A DNA stretch of 64,000 nt from Pseudomonas mediterranea CFBP 5447 (GTDB lineage Bacteria > Pseudomonadota > Gammaproteobacteria > Pseudomonadales > Pseudomonadaceae), in contig NZ_KN322966.1 of NCBI RefSeq assembly GCF_000774145.1, forward strand, positions 166,032 to 230,031, in the 5' to 3' direction. The position numbers and the translations under genes are program-made. Below, piece after piece: positions 7,833 to 16,479 of this stretch. Positions within the stretch are counted from its first letter, which is position 1, and each line of letters begins with the position of its first letter. Below the pieces are notes generated by a model. It made no database searches and had not been told where the DNA came from. It saw only the letters and a list, made by a program, of their open reading frames with translations.

Positions 7833-8885
7833 TCAGGCTTTGAGCGTCGCCATGTCGATGACAAAGCGGTACTTCACGTCCCCGGCGATCATGCGGCTGT
7901 AGGCCTCATTGATCTGGCGGATGTCGAGCATTTCAACGTCGCAACTGATGTTGTGCTCGGCGCAGAAATCCAGCACCTCCTGGGTCTCGGCAATGCCGCC
8001 GATCAACGAGCCGGCCAATACACGACGACCCATGATCAAGTTGGCGGCATGGACCGGCGGATCGATCGGCTCGACCAGGCCCACCAGGATGTGTACGCCG
8101 TCGAAACGCAACGTCCCCAGATAGGGATTGAGGTCGTGCTGCACCGGAATGGTGTCCAGCAGGAAGTGGAAGCGTCCGGCGGCAGCGGCCATCTGTTCGG
8201 CGTCGGTGGACACGATCACATGATCGGCACCCTGGCGACGGGCTTCTTCCGCCTTGCTCGCCGAGCGGGTGAACAACGTCACCTCGGCGCCCATGGCCTT
8301 GGCGAACTTGATGCCCATGTGCCCGAGGCCGCCCATGCCGAGCACGCCGACCTTGTCGCCGGCCTTCACGCCATAGTGCTTGAGGGGCGAGTAGGTGGTG
8401 ATGCCGGCGCAGAGAATCGGTGCGGCGCTGGCCGGGTCGAGTTTTTCCGGTATACGCAGCACGAAATGTTCGTTGACCACGATGCTGTCGGAGTAGCCGC
8501 CCATGGTATGGCCGCCGCTGATACGGTCCGGGCTCGCATAGGTCTGGGTCATGCCCTGATAGCAGTATTGCTCCAGGTCGGCATGGCAGGCTTCGCACTC
8601 GCGGCAGGAGTCGACCATGCAGCCAACGCCCACCAGGTCGCCGATCTTGTAGCGGGTGACATTTGCACCGACGGCGGTAACCTTGCCTACGATCTCGTGG
8701 CCGGGCATCAGTGGGTAGACGGCGATGCCCCATTCGTTGCGAGCCTGATGGATATCGGAGTGGCAGACGCCACAGTAGAGAATGTCGATTGCCACGTCGT
8801 CGGCCTGCGGGCTGCGCCGCTCGAACTTCATGGGGGCGAGGGGCGCGGTGGGCGATTGGGCGGCATATCCGATGGCAGTGTACAT
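7833..8885 (-). CDS. Zinc-dependent NAD(P)-linked alcohol dehydrogenase (YahK/CAD-like)
   Basis: This medium-chain dehydrogenase of 350 residues oxidises alcohols or reduces aldehydes. The catalytic zinc ligands are in GVCHSD and MPGHE. The structural zinc site is CRECEACHADLEQYC (four Cys), and the Rossmann motif is GMGGLGHMG. The start is placed at the ATG at 8885, preceded by GAGG. An upstream in-frame ATG at 8936 would add 17 residues not expected for the family. It is divergent from an AraC regulator that probably controls it. Broad-range aldehyde reduction, as in YahK, is the likely role. Confidence 0.92.
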   Translation of the reverse strand: MYTAIGYAAQSPTAPLAPMKFERRSPQADDVAIDILYCGVCHSDIHQARNEWGIAVYPLMPGHEIVGKVTAVGANVTRYKIGDLVGVGCMVDSCRECEACHADLEQYCYQGMTQTYASPDRISGGHTMGGYSDSIVVNEHFVLRIPEKLDPASAAPILCAGITTYSPLKHYGVKAGDKVGVLGMGGLGHMGIKFAKAMGAEVTLFTRSASKAEEARRQGADHVIVSTDAEQMAAAAGRFHFLLDTIPVQHDLNPYLGTLRFDGVHILVGLVEPIDPPVHAANLIMGRRVLAGSLIGGIAETQEVLDFCAEHNISCDVEMLDIRQINEAYSRMIAGDVKYRFVIDMATLKA

Positions 8886-9064
8886 AGTGAACCTCGCTAA
8901 GCAATGAACAGTCAGGCGATCTATTCTGGGAGCCATGGCCGCATCTCGCGATGGCGATTCCTACGGGTGTCATGCCTAATCCTCCGACCTTGGCCGTGGA
9001 TTGATCCTATGGAGCGCCAGACCTGCGATGATGTTTCCATCCCTTTTTCCGTGAAGTTTTCCCC

Positions 9065-9955
9065 ATGTTGCTGACCCGCTATCTCGATGCCAATGCGGCG
9101 CTGGTTTCGCTGATCGAACCCCTGGCGACCCGTGACGGCTTTATTCCTACACAGCTGCCAGGCGTGCAAGTGCTGCGGTGCAGCCAGGACATCGCCCGTG
9201 GCCCGCAGCTCTATGAGCCGAGCCTGGTGATCATTGCCCAGGGCAGCAAACTGGCTTACCTGGGACCGCGCACGCTGGAGTACGGCGCCGGGCATTACCT
9301 GATCCAGGCGCTGCCGGTGCCGTTCGAGTGCGAAACCTACGCCATGCCCGATGCTCCGCTGCTCGGGATTTCCGTTGCGATCGATCGGCCGCTGCTGGGT
9401 GAGTTGGTGCTGGCCATGGGGTTGACGCCGGGACGGAACCTGCCGCCGCAGACGCCGGAATCCATGACCAGCGCGGTGCTCGATGACGCCATGCGAGGGT
9501 GTGTCGAACGGTTGCTGTACTGCCTGCACGATCCACTGGAATGCCAGGTGATGGGCCAGGCGCGGTTGCGAGAATTGCTCTTCGCGGCGTTGCGCGGACC
9601 CCAGGCCGATGTGTTGCGGGCGTTGGTGGAGCAGCATGGGCAGTTCGCCCGGATCGCCGCCGCGTTGTGTCATTTGCACGCGCACTTCACCGAACCGCTG
9701 AACGTCGAGACCCTGGCCAACTGCGCGAACATGAGTGCCTCGACCTTTCATGAGCATTTCAAGCGCAGTACGTTGCTGTCGCCGGTGCAGTACCTCAAGC
9801 GATTGCGCCTGCTCAAGGCGCAGCGGCTGTTGCTCAGCGAGGGCATGGGCGTGGCCCAGGTCGCCCATCAGGTGGGCTACCAGAGCTCGTCGCAGTTCAG
9901 TCGGGAGTACAAGCGCTACTTCGAGCGCAACCCCGGGGAAGAGCGCGCTGCCTGA
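9065..9955 (+). CDS. AraC family transcriptional regulator
   Basis: The 296-residue product has an N-terminal cupin-like AraC_N domain (about 20-170, LYEPSLVIIAQGSKLAYLG) and two helix-turn-helix motifs at the C-terminus (about 195-290). The second is VAQVAHQVGYQSSSQFSREYKRYF. It is divergent from the alcohol dehydrogenase gene across about 180 bp, an arrangement usual for a regulator acting on its neighbour. The inducer is unknown, although aldehyde or alcohol stress is plausible. No membrane segments. Confidence 0.9.
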   Translation: MLLTRYLDANAALVSLIEPLATRDGFIPTQLPGVQVLRCSQDIARGPQLYEPSLVIIAQGSKLAYLGPRTLEYGAGHYLIQALPVPFECETYAMPDAPLLGISVAIDRPLLGELVLAMGLTPGRNLPPQTPESMTSAVLDDAMRGCVERLLYCLHDPLECQVMGQARLRELLFAALRGPQADVLRALVEQHGQFARIAAALCHLHAHFTEPLNVETLANCANMSASTFHEHFKRSTLLSPVQYLKRLRLLKAQRLLLSEGMGVAQVAHQVGYQSSSQFSREYKRYFERNPGEERAA

Positions 9956-9968
9956 TCCAGCGCCAATC

Positions 9969-10062
9969 CCTGTGGGAGCGAGCCTGCTCGCGATAGCGGT
10001 TCACCTGTCGGCATTTTTTATTGGCTGACACGCCGCTATCGCGAGCAGGCTCGCTCCACAGG
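9969..10062. repeat. REP pair
   Basis: Inverted REP cores at 9969-9999 and 10034-10062 lie between the convergent AraC and etfQO genes. The right copy has lost one C in its CTCCCACAGG end (reads CTCCACAGG), a small sign of decay. The pair sits beside the etfQO terminator. Confidence 0.85.
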
Positions 10063-10093
10063 AGGTATGGGCGCTCCATTAATCGCAGGCAAC

Positions 10094-10119
10094 AAAAAGG
10101 CCCCCATTGCGGGAGCCTT
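10094..10119 (-). terminator. Rho-independent terminator of etfQO
   Basis: Read on the minus strand, AAGGCTCCC pairs with GGGGGCCTT around a short loop and is followed by a T-run. It lies 19 bp after the etfQO stop codon. Confidence 0.8.
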
Positions 10120-10137
10120 GATGTTCAGCGAATCGGC

Positions 10138-11802
10138 TTACATGTTCGGGTAAGTCGGTCCACCGGCGCCTTCCGGCGAGACCCAGGTGATGTTCTGCGC
10201 AGGATCCTTGATGTCGCAGGTCTTGCAGTGGACGCAGTTCTGGGCGTTGATCTGGAAACGCTTCTCGCCGTCTTCCTTGGTCACCACCTCATACACCCCG
10301 GCCGGGCAGTAGCGTTGGGCCGGTTCGTCGTACAGCGGCAGGTTCTTGCCGATGGGGATACTCGGGTCGGTCAACTTCAGATGGCAGGGCTGTTCTTCTT
10401 CATGGTTGGTACCGGAGATGAACACCGAGCTGAGTTTGTCGAAGCTGATCTTGCCGTCCGGTTTCGGGTAGTCGATCTTCTTGCAATCGGCTGCCAGCTT
10501 CAGGCAGGCGTAGTCGGGCTTGTTGTCATGCAGGGTGAACGGCAGCTTGCCGCCGAAGATGTTCTGGTCGAGCCAGTTGAAGCCGCCACCGATGATTGCG
10601 CCGTACTTGTGGATCGCCGCGCCGAAGTTGCGGCTGGCGAACAGCTCTTCGTACAGCCAGCTGTTCTTGAAGCTGTCGACGTAAGCGGTCAGTTCATCAC
10701 CGCCTTCGGATTCGGCGAACAGGCGATCGGCCACGGCCTCGGCGGCGAGCATGCCGGACTTCATGGCGGTGTGGCTGCCCTTGATCTTGGCGAAGTTCAG
10801 GGTGCCGAGGTCGCAACCGATCAGCGCGCCGCCCTTGAAGACCATTTTCGGCAGGGAGTTCAGGCCGCCCTTGCAGATGGCGCGGGCGCCGTAGCTGACG
10901 CGCTTGCCGCCTTCCAGGTACTGCTTGAGCACCGGGTGATGCTTGAGGCGCTGGAATTCGTCGAACGGCGACAGGTAGGTGTTGCTGTAGGACAGGTCGA
11001 CGATCAGCCCCACGACCACCTGGTTGTTTTCCAAGTGATAGAGGAAGGAACCGCCGGTGTTCTCGGTACCCATGATGTCCAGCGGCCAGCCGGCGGTGTG
11101 CACCACCAGGCCGGGTTGATGCTTGGCCGGGTCGATTTCCCAGATTTCCTTCAGGCCGATGCCGTAGTGCTGGGCGTCGGCGTCGCTGTCCAGGTTGAAG
11201 CGCTTGATCAGTTGCTTGCCGATATGGCCACGGCAGCCTTCGGCGAACAGCGTGTACTTGCCGCGCAGTTCCATGCCAGGCGTGTAGAGGCCTTCCTTCG
11301 GATGGCCTTCACGGTCGACACCCAGATCGCCGGTGATAATCCCGCGGACCACGCCGTTTTCGTCGAACAGTGCTTCCTGAGCGGCGAAGCCCGGGTAGAT
11401 TTCCACGCCCAGGTTCTCGGCCTGCTGGGCCAGCCAACGGCAAAGATTGCCGAGGGAAATAATATAGTTGCCTTCGTTGTGCATGGTCTTGGGCACGAAG
11501 AAGTCAGGGATTTTGTTCGCAGTGTCGGCGTTCCTCAGGACATAAATGTCATCGCGCTTGACTGGCGTGTTCAGCGGGGCGCCGAGCTCTTTCCAGTCCG
11601 GGAACAGCTCATTCAGGGCGCGGGGTTCGAACACCGCGCCGGAAAGGATGTGTGCACCGACTTCGGAGCCTTTTTCCACCACGCAGACGCTGATTTCCTT
11701 ACCGGCTTCGGCGGCCTTCTGCTTCAGGCGGCAGGCGGCAGACAGGCCAGCGGGGCCGGCACCGACGATGACCACGTCGAATTCCATGTATTCGCGTTCC
11801 AC
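10138..11802 (-). CDS. etfQO: Electron transfer flavoprotein-ubiquinone oxidoreductase
   Basis: It passes electrons from reduced ETF to ubiquinone at the inner membrane, linking acyl-CoA and other dehydrogenases to respiration. The 554-residue length is normal. The N-terminal FAD dinucleotide motif is VVIVGAGPAGLSAACRLK (about 8-25). The C-terminal [4Fe-4S] ligands are in YCPAGVYEV and NCVHCKTCDIKDP, with a conserved end WVSPEGAGGPTYPNM. It is divergent from etfBA; the 540-bp gap between them carries a PsrA-like site and a bounded inverted-repeat element. The gene is also called etfD in some annotations. Confidence 0.97.
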   Translation of the reverse strand: MEREYMEFDVVIVGAGPAGLSAACRLKQKAAEAGKEISVCVVEKGSEVGAHILSGAVFEPRALNELFPDWKELGAPLNTPVKRDDIYVLRNADTANKIPDFFVPKTMHNEGNYIISLGNLCRWLAQQAENLGVEIYPGFAAQEALFDENGVVRGIITGDLGVDREGHPKEGLYTPGMELRGKYTLFAEGCRGHIGKQLIKRFNLDSDADAQHYGIGLKEIWEIDPAKHQPGLVVHTAGWPLDIMGTENTGGSFLYHLENNQVVVGLIVDLSYSNTYLSPFDEFQRLKHHPVLKQYLEGGKRVSYGARAICKGGLNSLPKMVFKGGALIGCDLGTLNFAKIKGSHTAMKSGMLAAEAVADRLFAESEGGDELTAYVDSFKNSWLYEELFASRNFGAAIHKYGAIIGGGFNWLDQNIFGGKLPFTLHDNKPDYACLKLAADCKKIDYPKPDGKISFDKLSSVFISGTNHEEEQPCHLKLTDPSIPIGKNLPLYDEPAQRYCPAGVYEVVTKEDGEKRFQINAQNCVHCKTCDIKDPAQNITWVSPEGAGGPTYPNM

Positions 11803-11958
11803 AGGCTATCTCCTACTCTCAAGGCTCACGGTTTTTCTAATTGGAGGTTGGGCGTTGCATCCATTGTTTCCTTCGGGAAAACGACAAAAGCGACAATGGA
11901 TGACCCGCGGTTCTCTCTTGGGGGCGCATTATATCTACACCACTCTCAGGGTCCAATA

Positions 11959-11972
11959 CAAACGTTTGTTTG
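11959..11972. promoter_or_regulatory. Candidate PsrA operator between etfQO and etfBA
   Basis: The sequence CAAACGTTTGTTTG fits the published PsrA consensus (C/G)AAAC-N2-4-GTTT(G/C) with N4. It also contains the perfect palindrome ACAAACGTTTGT. PsrA is a TetR-type, fatty-acid-responsive repressor in pseudomonads that controls beta-oxidation genes. The site lies about 155 bp upstream of etfQO and 375 bp upstream of etfB, so etfQO is the more likely target. Assignment is by motif only. Confidence 0.5.
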
Positions 11973-12101
11973 AAATAGCCGCAGCCCAGATAAATCACCG
12001 ACGTGCGGCTTATGACTGGCCATTTTGCCGTATTGACCGGAATAGGCGTTCCGGTCAAGATACGGGCGGTTTTGCGCTCGCCGTAGGCTGACTGTTGGTT
12101 T

Positions 12102-12277
12102 CAAGAGCACCTCTAAAGACAGGGCGAAGGCAGCACAAAGTGACGTATTGCGTGTTTGGACGCGCAGTTTACACGCCGCGATAATGAATGACTCATCGGT
12201 CACCATCGACGAAAGGTCTTCACTCCGTGAGCAAGAGTCATGTGTGGTTCATGCCGGCGTTTTTAGAGGTGCCCTTG
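12102..12277. repeat. 176-bp segment bounded by 19-bp inverted repeats
   Basis: The ends 12102-12120 and 12259-12277 are inverted repeats matching at 17 of 19 positions, with an 11-bp perfect core GCACCTCTAAA. The interior has no credible gene. No target-site duplication is evident. It lies 70 bp before the etfB start, in the probable leader or promoter. It could be a MITE-like insertion, a leader structure or chance. The rest of the 544-bp gap between etfQO and etfB holds the PsrA-like site and otherwise nothing recognised. Confidence 0.4.
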
Positions 12278-12346
12278 CGCCCATGAGCATCAACCGCCAG
12301 GTTCGCCTAGGCGACTTTCTTTTCACCGGAGAGTAACGAGGAATCC

Positions 12347-13096
12347 ATGAAGGTTCTTGTAGCTGTCAAACGAGTGGTCGACTATAACGTCAAGGTTCGC
12401 GTCAAGGCGGACAACTCCGGCGTCGACCTCGCCAACGTCAAGATGTCGATGAACCCTTTCTGCGAAATCGCCGTGGAAGAAGCCGTACGCCTGAAAGAAA
12501 AAGGCGTGGCGACTGAAATCGTCGTCGTCTCCATCGGTCCGACCACCGCCCAGGAGCAACTGCGCACGGCGCTGGCGCTGGGTGCCGATCGCGCCATCCT
12601 CGTCGAGTCCGCCGAAGAGCTGACTTCCCTGGCCGTGGCCAAGCTGCTCAAGGCCGTTGTCGACAAGGAACAGCCACAGCTGGTGATCCTCGGCAAGCAA
12701 GCCATCGACAGCGACAACAACCAGACCGGCCAGATGCTCGCGGCATTGAGCGGCTACGGCCAGGGCACCTTCGCCTCCAAGGTCGAAGTGTCCGGCGACA
12801 GCGTTGCCGTGACTCGCGAAATCGACGGCGGTGCGCAGACCGTTTCCCTGAAACTGCCGGCCATCGTCACCACCGACCTGCGTTTGAACGAGCCGCGCTA
12901 TGCGTCCCTGCCAAACATCATGAAAGCCAAGAAGAAGCCGCTTGAAGTGCTGACTCCTGACGCTTTGGGCGTTTCCACCGCCTCCACCAACAAGACCCTG
13001 AAGGTCGAAGCGCCGGCTGCACGCAGCGCGGGCATCAAGGTCAAGTCGGTGGCTGAACTGGTCGAGAAACTGAAAAACGAAGCGAAGGTGCTTTGA
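12347..13096 (+). CDS. etfB: Electron transfer flavoprotein, beta subunit
   Basis: This 249-residue small subunit of the ETF heterodimer binds AMP and contacts partner dehydrogenases. The family features are the N-terminal [20 protein letters not shown], the [10 protein letters not shown] segment and the recognition-loop region [22 protein letters not shown] split around residues 180-200. GAGAGTAACGAGGA precedes the ATG. It is followed 16 bp later by etfA. Cytosolic; works with etfQO across the divergent gap. Confidence 0.97.
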   Translation: MKVLVAVKRVVDYNVKVRVKADNSGVDLANVKMSMNPFCEIAVEEAVRLKEKGVATEIVVVSIGPTTAQEQLRTALALGADRAILVESAEELTSLAVAKLLKAVVDKEQPQLVILGKQAIDSDNNQTGQMLAALSGYGQGTFASKVEVSGDSVAVTREIDGGAQTVSLKLPAIVTTDLRLNEPRYASLPNIMKAKKKPLEVLTPDALGVSTASTNKTLKVEAPAARSAGIKVKSVAELVEKLKNEAKVL

Positions 13097-13112
13097 ATTG
13101 GAGAGCCTGAAC

Positions 13113-14042
13113 ATGACTATCCTCGTCATCGCCGAACACGATAACAAGGCGCTGGCTCCGGCCACGCTGAACACCGTTGCTGCCGCTGCCAAAATCGGTG
13201 GCGATATCCACGTTCTGGTTGCAGGCCAGGGCGCTGGCGCCGTGGCTGAAGCCGCCGCGAAAATCACCGGCGTGGCCAAAGTGCTGTCGGCCGACAACGC
13301 CGCCTATGCTCACCAGCTGCCGGAAAACGTTGCGCCACTGGTAGCCGAGTTGGGCAAGGGTTACAGCCACATCCTGGCTGCCGCTACGTCCAACGGCAAG
13401 AACATCCTGCCGCGCGTTGCCGCTGCCCTGGACGTCGACCAGATCTCCGAGATCATCTCGGTGGAAAGCGCCGACACCTTCCAGCGTCCGATCTACGCCG
13501 GTAACGCCATTGCCACCGTGCAATCGACCGCTGCGATCAAGGTCATCACCGTCCGCGCCACCGGTTTCGACCCGGTTGCCGCCGAAGGTGGTTCGGCCGC
13601 TGTCGAAGCCGTAGGCGCTGCCCACGATGCCGGCATTTCCAGCTTCGTCAACGAAGAACTGGCCAAGTCCGACCGTCCTGAGCTGACTGCTGCCAAGATC
13701 GTCGTTTCCGGCGGCCGCGGCATGCAGAACGGTGACAACTTCAAGCACCTGTACGCCCTGGCCGACAAGCTGGGCGCTGCCGTCGGCGCTTCCCGCGCAG
13801 CGGTCGACGCAGGTTTCGTACCCAACGACATGCAGGTCGGCCAGACCGGCAAGATCGTTGCGCCACAGCTGTACATCGCCGTCGGTATCTCCGGTGCGAT
13901 CCAGCACCTGGCCGGCATGAAGGACTCCAAGGTGATCGTCGCGATCAACAAGGACGAAGAAGCGCCGATCTTCCAGGTGGCTGATTACGGCCTGGTGGCG
14001 GACCTGTTCGAAGCAGTCCCTGAGTTGGAGAAGCTGGTCTAA
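13113..14042 (+). CDS. etfA: Electron transfer flavoprotein, alpha subunit
   Basis: It carries FAD and forms the ETF heterodimer with EtfB, taking electrons from acyl-CoA and similar dehydrogenases. The 309 residues have an N-terminal alpha/beta domain and the C-terminal FAD domain with [34 protein letters not shown] and [14 protein letters not shown]. The ATG at 13113, with GGAGAG eight bases upstream, is preferred over the TTG at 13098. It ends in a long terminator-like hairpin that contains a palindromic repeat. Confidence 0.97.
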   Translation: MTILVIAEHDNKALAPATLNTVAAAAKIGGDIHVLVAGQGAGAVAEAAAKITGVAKVLSADNAAYAHQLPENVAPLVAELGKGYSHILAAATSNGKNILPRVAAALDVDQISEIISVESADTFQRPIYAGNAIATVQSTAAIKVITVRATGFDPVAAEGGSAAVEAVGAAHDAGISSFVNEELAKSDRPELTAAKIVVSGGRGMQNGDNFKHLYALADKLGAAVGASRAAVDAGFVPNDMQVGQTGKIVAPQLYIAVGISGAIQHLAGMKDSKVIVAINKDEEAPIFQVADYGLVADLFEAVPELEKLV

Positions 14043-14064
14043 TCCGGTCTCTTCACTTATAAAG

Positions 14065-14247
14065 AGCCCGGCTTTGACCGTAGTGCCGTTCATTTAAGGT
14101 TTGTCTGAATCATTGTGGCGAGGGAGCTTGCTCCCGCTTGAGTGCGAAGCGCTCACAAAAGGGCTGCTGTGCAGCCCAGCGGGAGCAAGCTCCCTCGCCA
14201 CGGATTCCATTCACCTTGAATGACCGCGATACGGTTCAGGCCGGGCT
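14065..14247 (+). terminator. etfA terminator with an 87-bp palindromic repeat in its loop
   Basis: The arm AGCCCGGCTTTGACCGTA (14065-14082) pairs at 15 of 18 positions with 14230-14247, which is followed by a TTTT run. This is a terminator stem whose halves are 147 bp apart. In between lies a repeat (14115-14201) with 24-bp perfect inverted arms (GTGGCGAGGGAGCTTGCTCC...) around smaller hairpins. An almost identical repeat sits in a similar position at 50493-50581. The terminator role is inferred. Confidence 0.6.
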
Positions 14248-14283
14248 TTTTATTGTCTGCATTTTCGAGGGGAGCGTAACGCC

Positions 14284-15108
14284 ATGGATCTTCGCCGTTT
14301 GGCTGGCTGGTCGTTGCTGTGGGCGTTGGCGGGTATACCGGGCCTGGCTGTCGCCGCCGGCAAGTGCGAACGCCTGATCGCCACCGGCAGCCCCGATGCG
14401 CCGCCTTACCTCTGGCAAGACCCCCAGGATCCCAAACACTTGATCGGCGCCAGCGCCGACTTGCTGACCCAAGTGGCGGGAGAATTGGGCATCAAGGTCG
14501 AATTGCTTTACGCCGGCAAGCGCGCCCAGGCACTGGATGAAGTGCGCAGCGGGCGCATGGACCTGCTCGCCGATGCCTCGTTGACGCCGACCGGGCTCGA
14601 TTCCCTGGATTATGTTCATCCCCCCGTGCTGGAGAACGATTACCTGGTCTGGACCCGCAAGGATTCTCCACTGGTCGTCAATCGGCCCGAGGATCTGCAC
14701 GGTCATCCCGGAGCCTTGTCGGAAAAGGCTCGTATGACCCAGGAATTCGGTCTTTTTGCCGAGCAGAAATTGACCCTGGTCCGCACCTCCAACCTGACCC
14801 AGGCCTTTCAGAAATTGCTGCTGGGGGAGGTGGAATATGTCCTCGCCGGGCGCTACTCGGGCCTGGCAATGGCGCAGACACTGGGGATGGCGAACGACCT
14901 GCAAGCGGCTCCGCAACCGGTGGATAAACCGGGACTGTTCCTCGCGGTTTCCCATGACTCCGCCTGCAACGACCCATGGTTGCGCGGACAGCTGGCGCAA
15001 AAGATGACAGAATTGGCCGCGTCCGGCCTGACGGAGGCTGTGTTGCAGCGCAATCTCGAGCGTTGGAACACACAGTTGCAGCCACCTGTCGGCGCCCCAA
15101 AACAGTAG
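14284..15108 (+). CDS. Periplasmic substrate-binding protein (SBP_bac_3-like)
   Basis: The 274-residue product has a signal peptide (1-24, cleaved near AVAA) and the two-lobe fold of amino-acid-type binding proteins. Conserved segments are ASADLLTQVAGELGIKVELL and SGRMDLLADASLTPTGL. No permease or ATPase gene is adjacent. Instead it is followed at 9 bp by a DUF4398 lipoprotein and an OmpA lipoprotein, so it may serve in envelope sensing rather than import. GGAGCGTAACGCC precedes the ATG. The ligand cannot be read. Confidence 0.82.
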   Translation: MDLRRLAGWSLLWALAGIPGLAVAAGKCERLIATGSPDAPPYLWQDPQDPKHLIGASADLLTQVAGELGIKVELLYAGKRAQALDEVRSGRMDLLADASLTPTGLDSLDYVHPPVLENDYLVWTRKDSPLVVNRPEDLHGHPGALSEKARMTQEFGLFAEQKLTLVRTSNLTQAFQKLLLGEVEYVLAGRYSGLAMAQTLGMANDLQAAPQPVDKPGLFLAVSHDSACNDPWLRGQLAQKMTELAASGLTEAVLQRNLERWNTQLQPPVGAPKQ

Positions 15109-15117
15109 GGAACATTA

Positions 15118-15477
15118 GTGACTATTCGACCTCTTTTCGCTGCCCTGGCCGTTCTGGCTCTGGCGGGCTGCGCAGCCGATCCGGCGCCGAATGAACAGAT
15201 CCGCCTGACTGAACAGGCCTTGGAACAAGCCCGGGCCGTGGGCGCCAGCGCCGACGAAGTACCCGAATTGAAGCTGGCGGAAGAAAAGTTCGCCCGCGCC
15301 AAATCCAACATGGCCGATGAATCGTACAAGAAGGCACGCATGCGTGCCGAGCAGGCCGAGCTGGACGCACGTCTGGCCGAGGCGAAGGTGCTGACGCTCA
15401 AGAGCCAGGAGCAACTGAACGTGCTCGACACCCGCATCAAGCGCTTGCGCAAACAACTGAGGGAGGATGCCCAATGA
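15118..15477 (+). CDS. DUF4398 lipoprotein
   Basis: This 119-residue protein starts at GTG and has a lipoprotein signal (lipobox LAGC, Cys18). A helical DUF4398 domain with coiled-coil character follows (about 25-119), rich in Ala, Glu, Lys and Arg. Its end overlaps the start of the next gene by an ATGA, indicating translational coupling. The next protein begins with a similar helical region, so the two probably work together in the periplasm. Position 2 after Cys is Ala, so outer-membrane sorting is likely. No enzymatic motif. Confidence 0.85.
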   Translation: MTIRPLFAALAVLALAGCAADPAPNEQIRLTEQALEQARAVGASADEVPELKLAEEKFARAKSNMADESYKKARMRAEQAELDARLAEAKVLTLKSQEQLNVLDTRIKRLRKQLREDAQ

Positions 15478-16283
15478 AGCACTCCCATGTGTTGGGTGGT
15501 TTGATCCTGGCGGGCCTGGCCAGCTTGTATGGCTGCGCGGGTCAGCGCAGTGAGGCGGCACTGGAAAAAGCCAGTACCGATTTCCAGAAAGTGAAGGAAG
15601 ACGCTAACGTCCTGCGCGCAGCGCCCAGGGATGTGATTCGCGCCGGCGAGTCGCTGGCTCGGGCCGATCGCCTGTCCAGCTACTGGGGCAGCGGCGAGGA
15701 TGTATTGCACTACGCCTACCTCAGCCAGCGCTACAGTGAAATCGCCCGGGAGCACAGTAATCAGGTGCTCAACGAAGAGCGCGCGGCGAAGCTCGAACTG
15801 GAGCGCCAGCGCCTGCAACTGGCCTTGCGCGAATCCAAGTTGCTCAGTGTCCAGCAACAGGGCAAATGGCTGGAAGAGCAGATCATGGAGATGACCACCA
15901 CCCAGACCGATCGCGGCCTGGTGATGACCCTCGGTGATGTGCTGTTCGATACCGGCGAGGCTGAGTTGAAGAATTCGGCCAACCGGGTCGTGCTCAAGAT
16001 CGTGCAGTTCCTGCAGCTCAACCCCAAGCGGGTGGTGCGCATCGAAGGCTATACCGACAGCACTGGCGGCAAGCAGGAGAACCTCAAGCTGTCCCGGGAC
16101 CGCGCGCAGGCGGTGGCGGATGTGCTGATAGACCTGGGAATCGATGACAAGCGTATCCAGGTCGAAGGCTACGGCGACGAGTTCCCGGTGGACGTCAACG
16201 CCACCGAGCGTGGCCGGGCGCAGAACCGTCGGGTTGAAATCGTGTTCTCCGATGAGAAGGGCCAGCTCGGCGCTGCTCGCTAA
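15474..16283 (+). CDS. OmpA family lipoprotein with N-terminal DUF4398-like region
   Basis: The 269-residue product has a lipobox LYGC (Cys21), then a helical, coiled-coil part (30-145) like the preceding DUF4398 protein. The C-terminal OmpA peptidoglycan-binding domain (about 150-265) contains LFDTGEAEL, IEGYTDSTGG, LSRDRAQAVADVL and NRRVEIVF. It should anchor to the outer membrane by lipid and hold peptidoglycan. It is the last gene of the three-gene unit and is followed by a strong terminator. Confidence 0.92.
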   Translation: MKHSHVLGGLILAGLASLYGCAGQRSEAALEKASTDFQKVKEDANVLRAAPRDVIRAGESLARADRLSSYWGSGEDVLHYAYLSQRYSEIAREHSNQVLNEERAAKLELERQRLQLALRESKLLSVQQQGKWLEEQIMEMTTTQTDRGLVMTLGDVLFDTGEAELKNSANRVVLKIVQFLQLNPKRVVRIEGYTDSTGGKQENLKLSRDRAQAVADVLIDLGIDDKRIQVEGYGDEFPVDVNATERGRAQNRRVEIVFSDEKGQLGAAR

Positions 16284-16300
16284 GGGCTGCGTCACTGGAA

Positions 16301-16332
16301 AACCCGGCCTCTTGGGAGCGCCGGGTTTTTTT
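16301..16332 (+). terminator. Rho-independent terminator after the OmpA lipoprotein gene
   Basis: AACCCGGC pairs with GCCGGGTT around an 11-nt loop and is followed by seven T. It lies 17 bp after the stop codon at 16283. Confidence 0.9.
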
Positions 16333-16479
16333 GTGCTCGTGGTTCATCACTCGCGCACAGTTGGGGCTGTCACTGCACTGTATGGTCGAGTAATCTGGCA
16401 ACTGTCCCCGTACACTTCTAAACTGTTCCGGTATCGTTTCCTACAAGAACAACATGCCCGTGAAATCGAGTGCTGCGTC

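Noticed and set aside
10021..11973. 650-codon open frame on the plus strand opposite etfQO
   Set aside because: It is a shadow of etfQO, runs through a REP and terminator, and has no domain.
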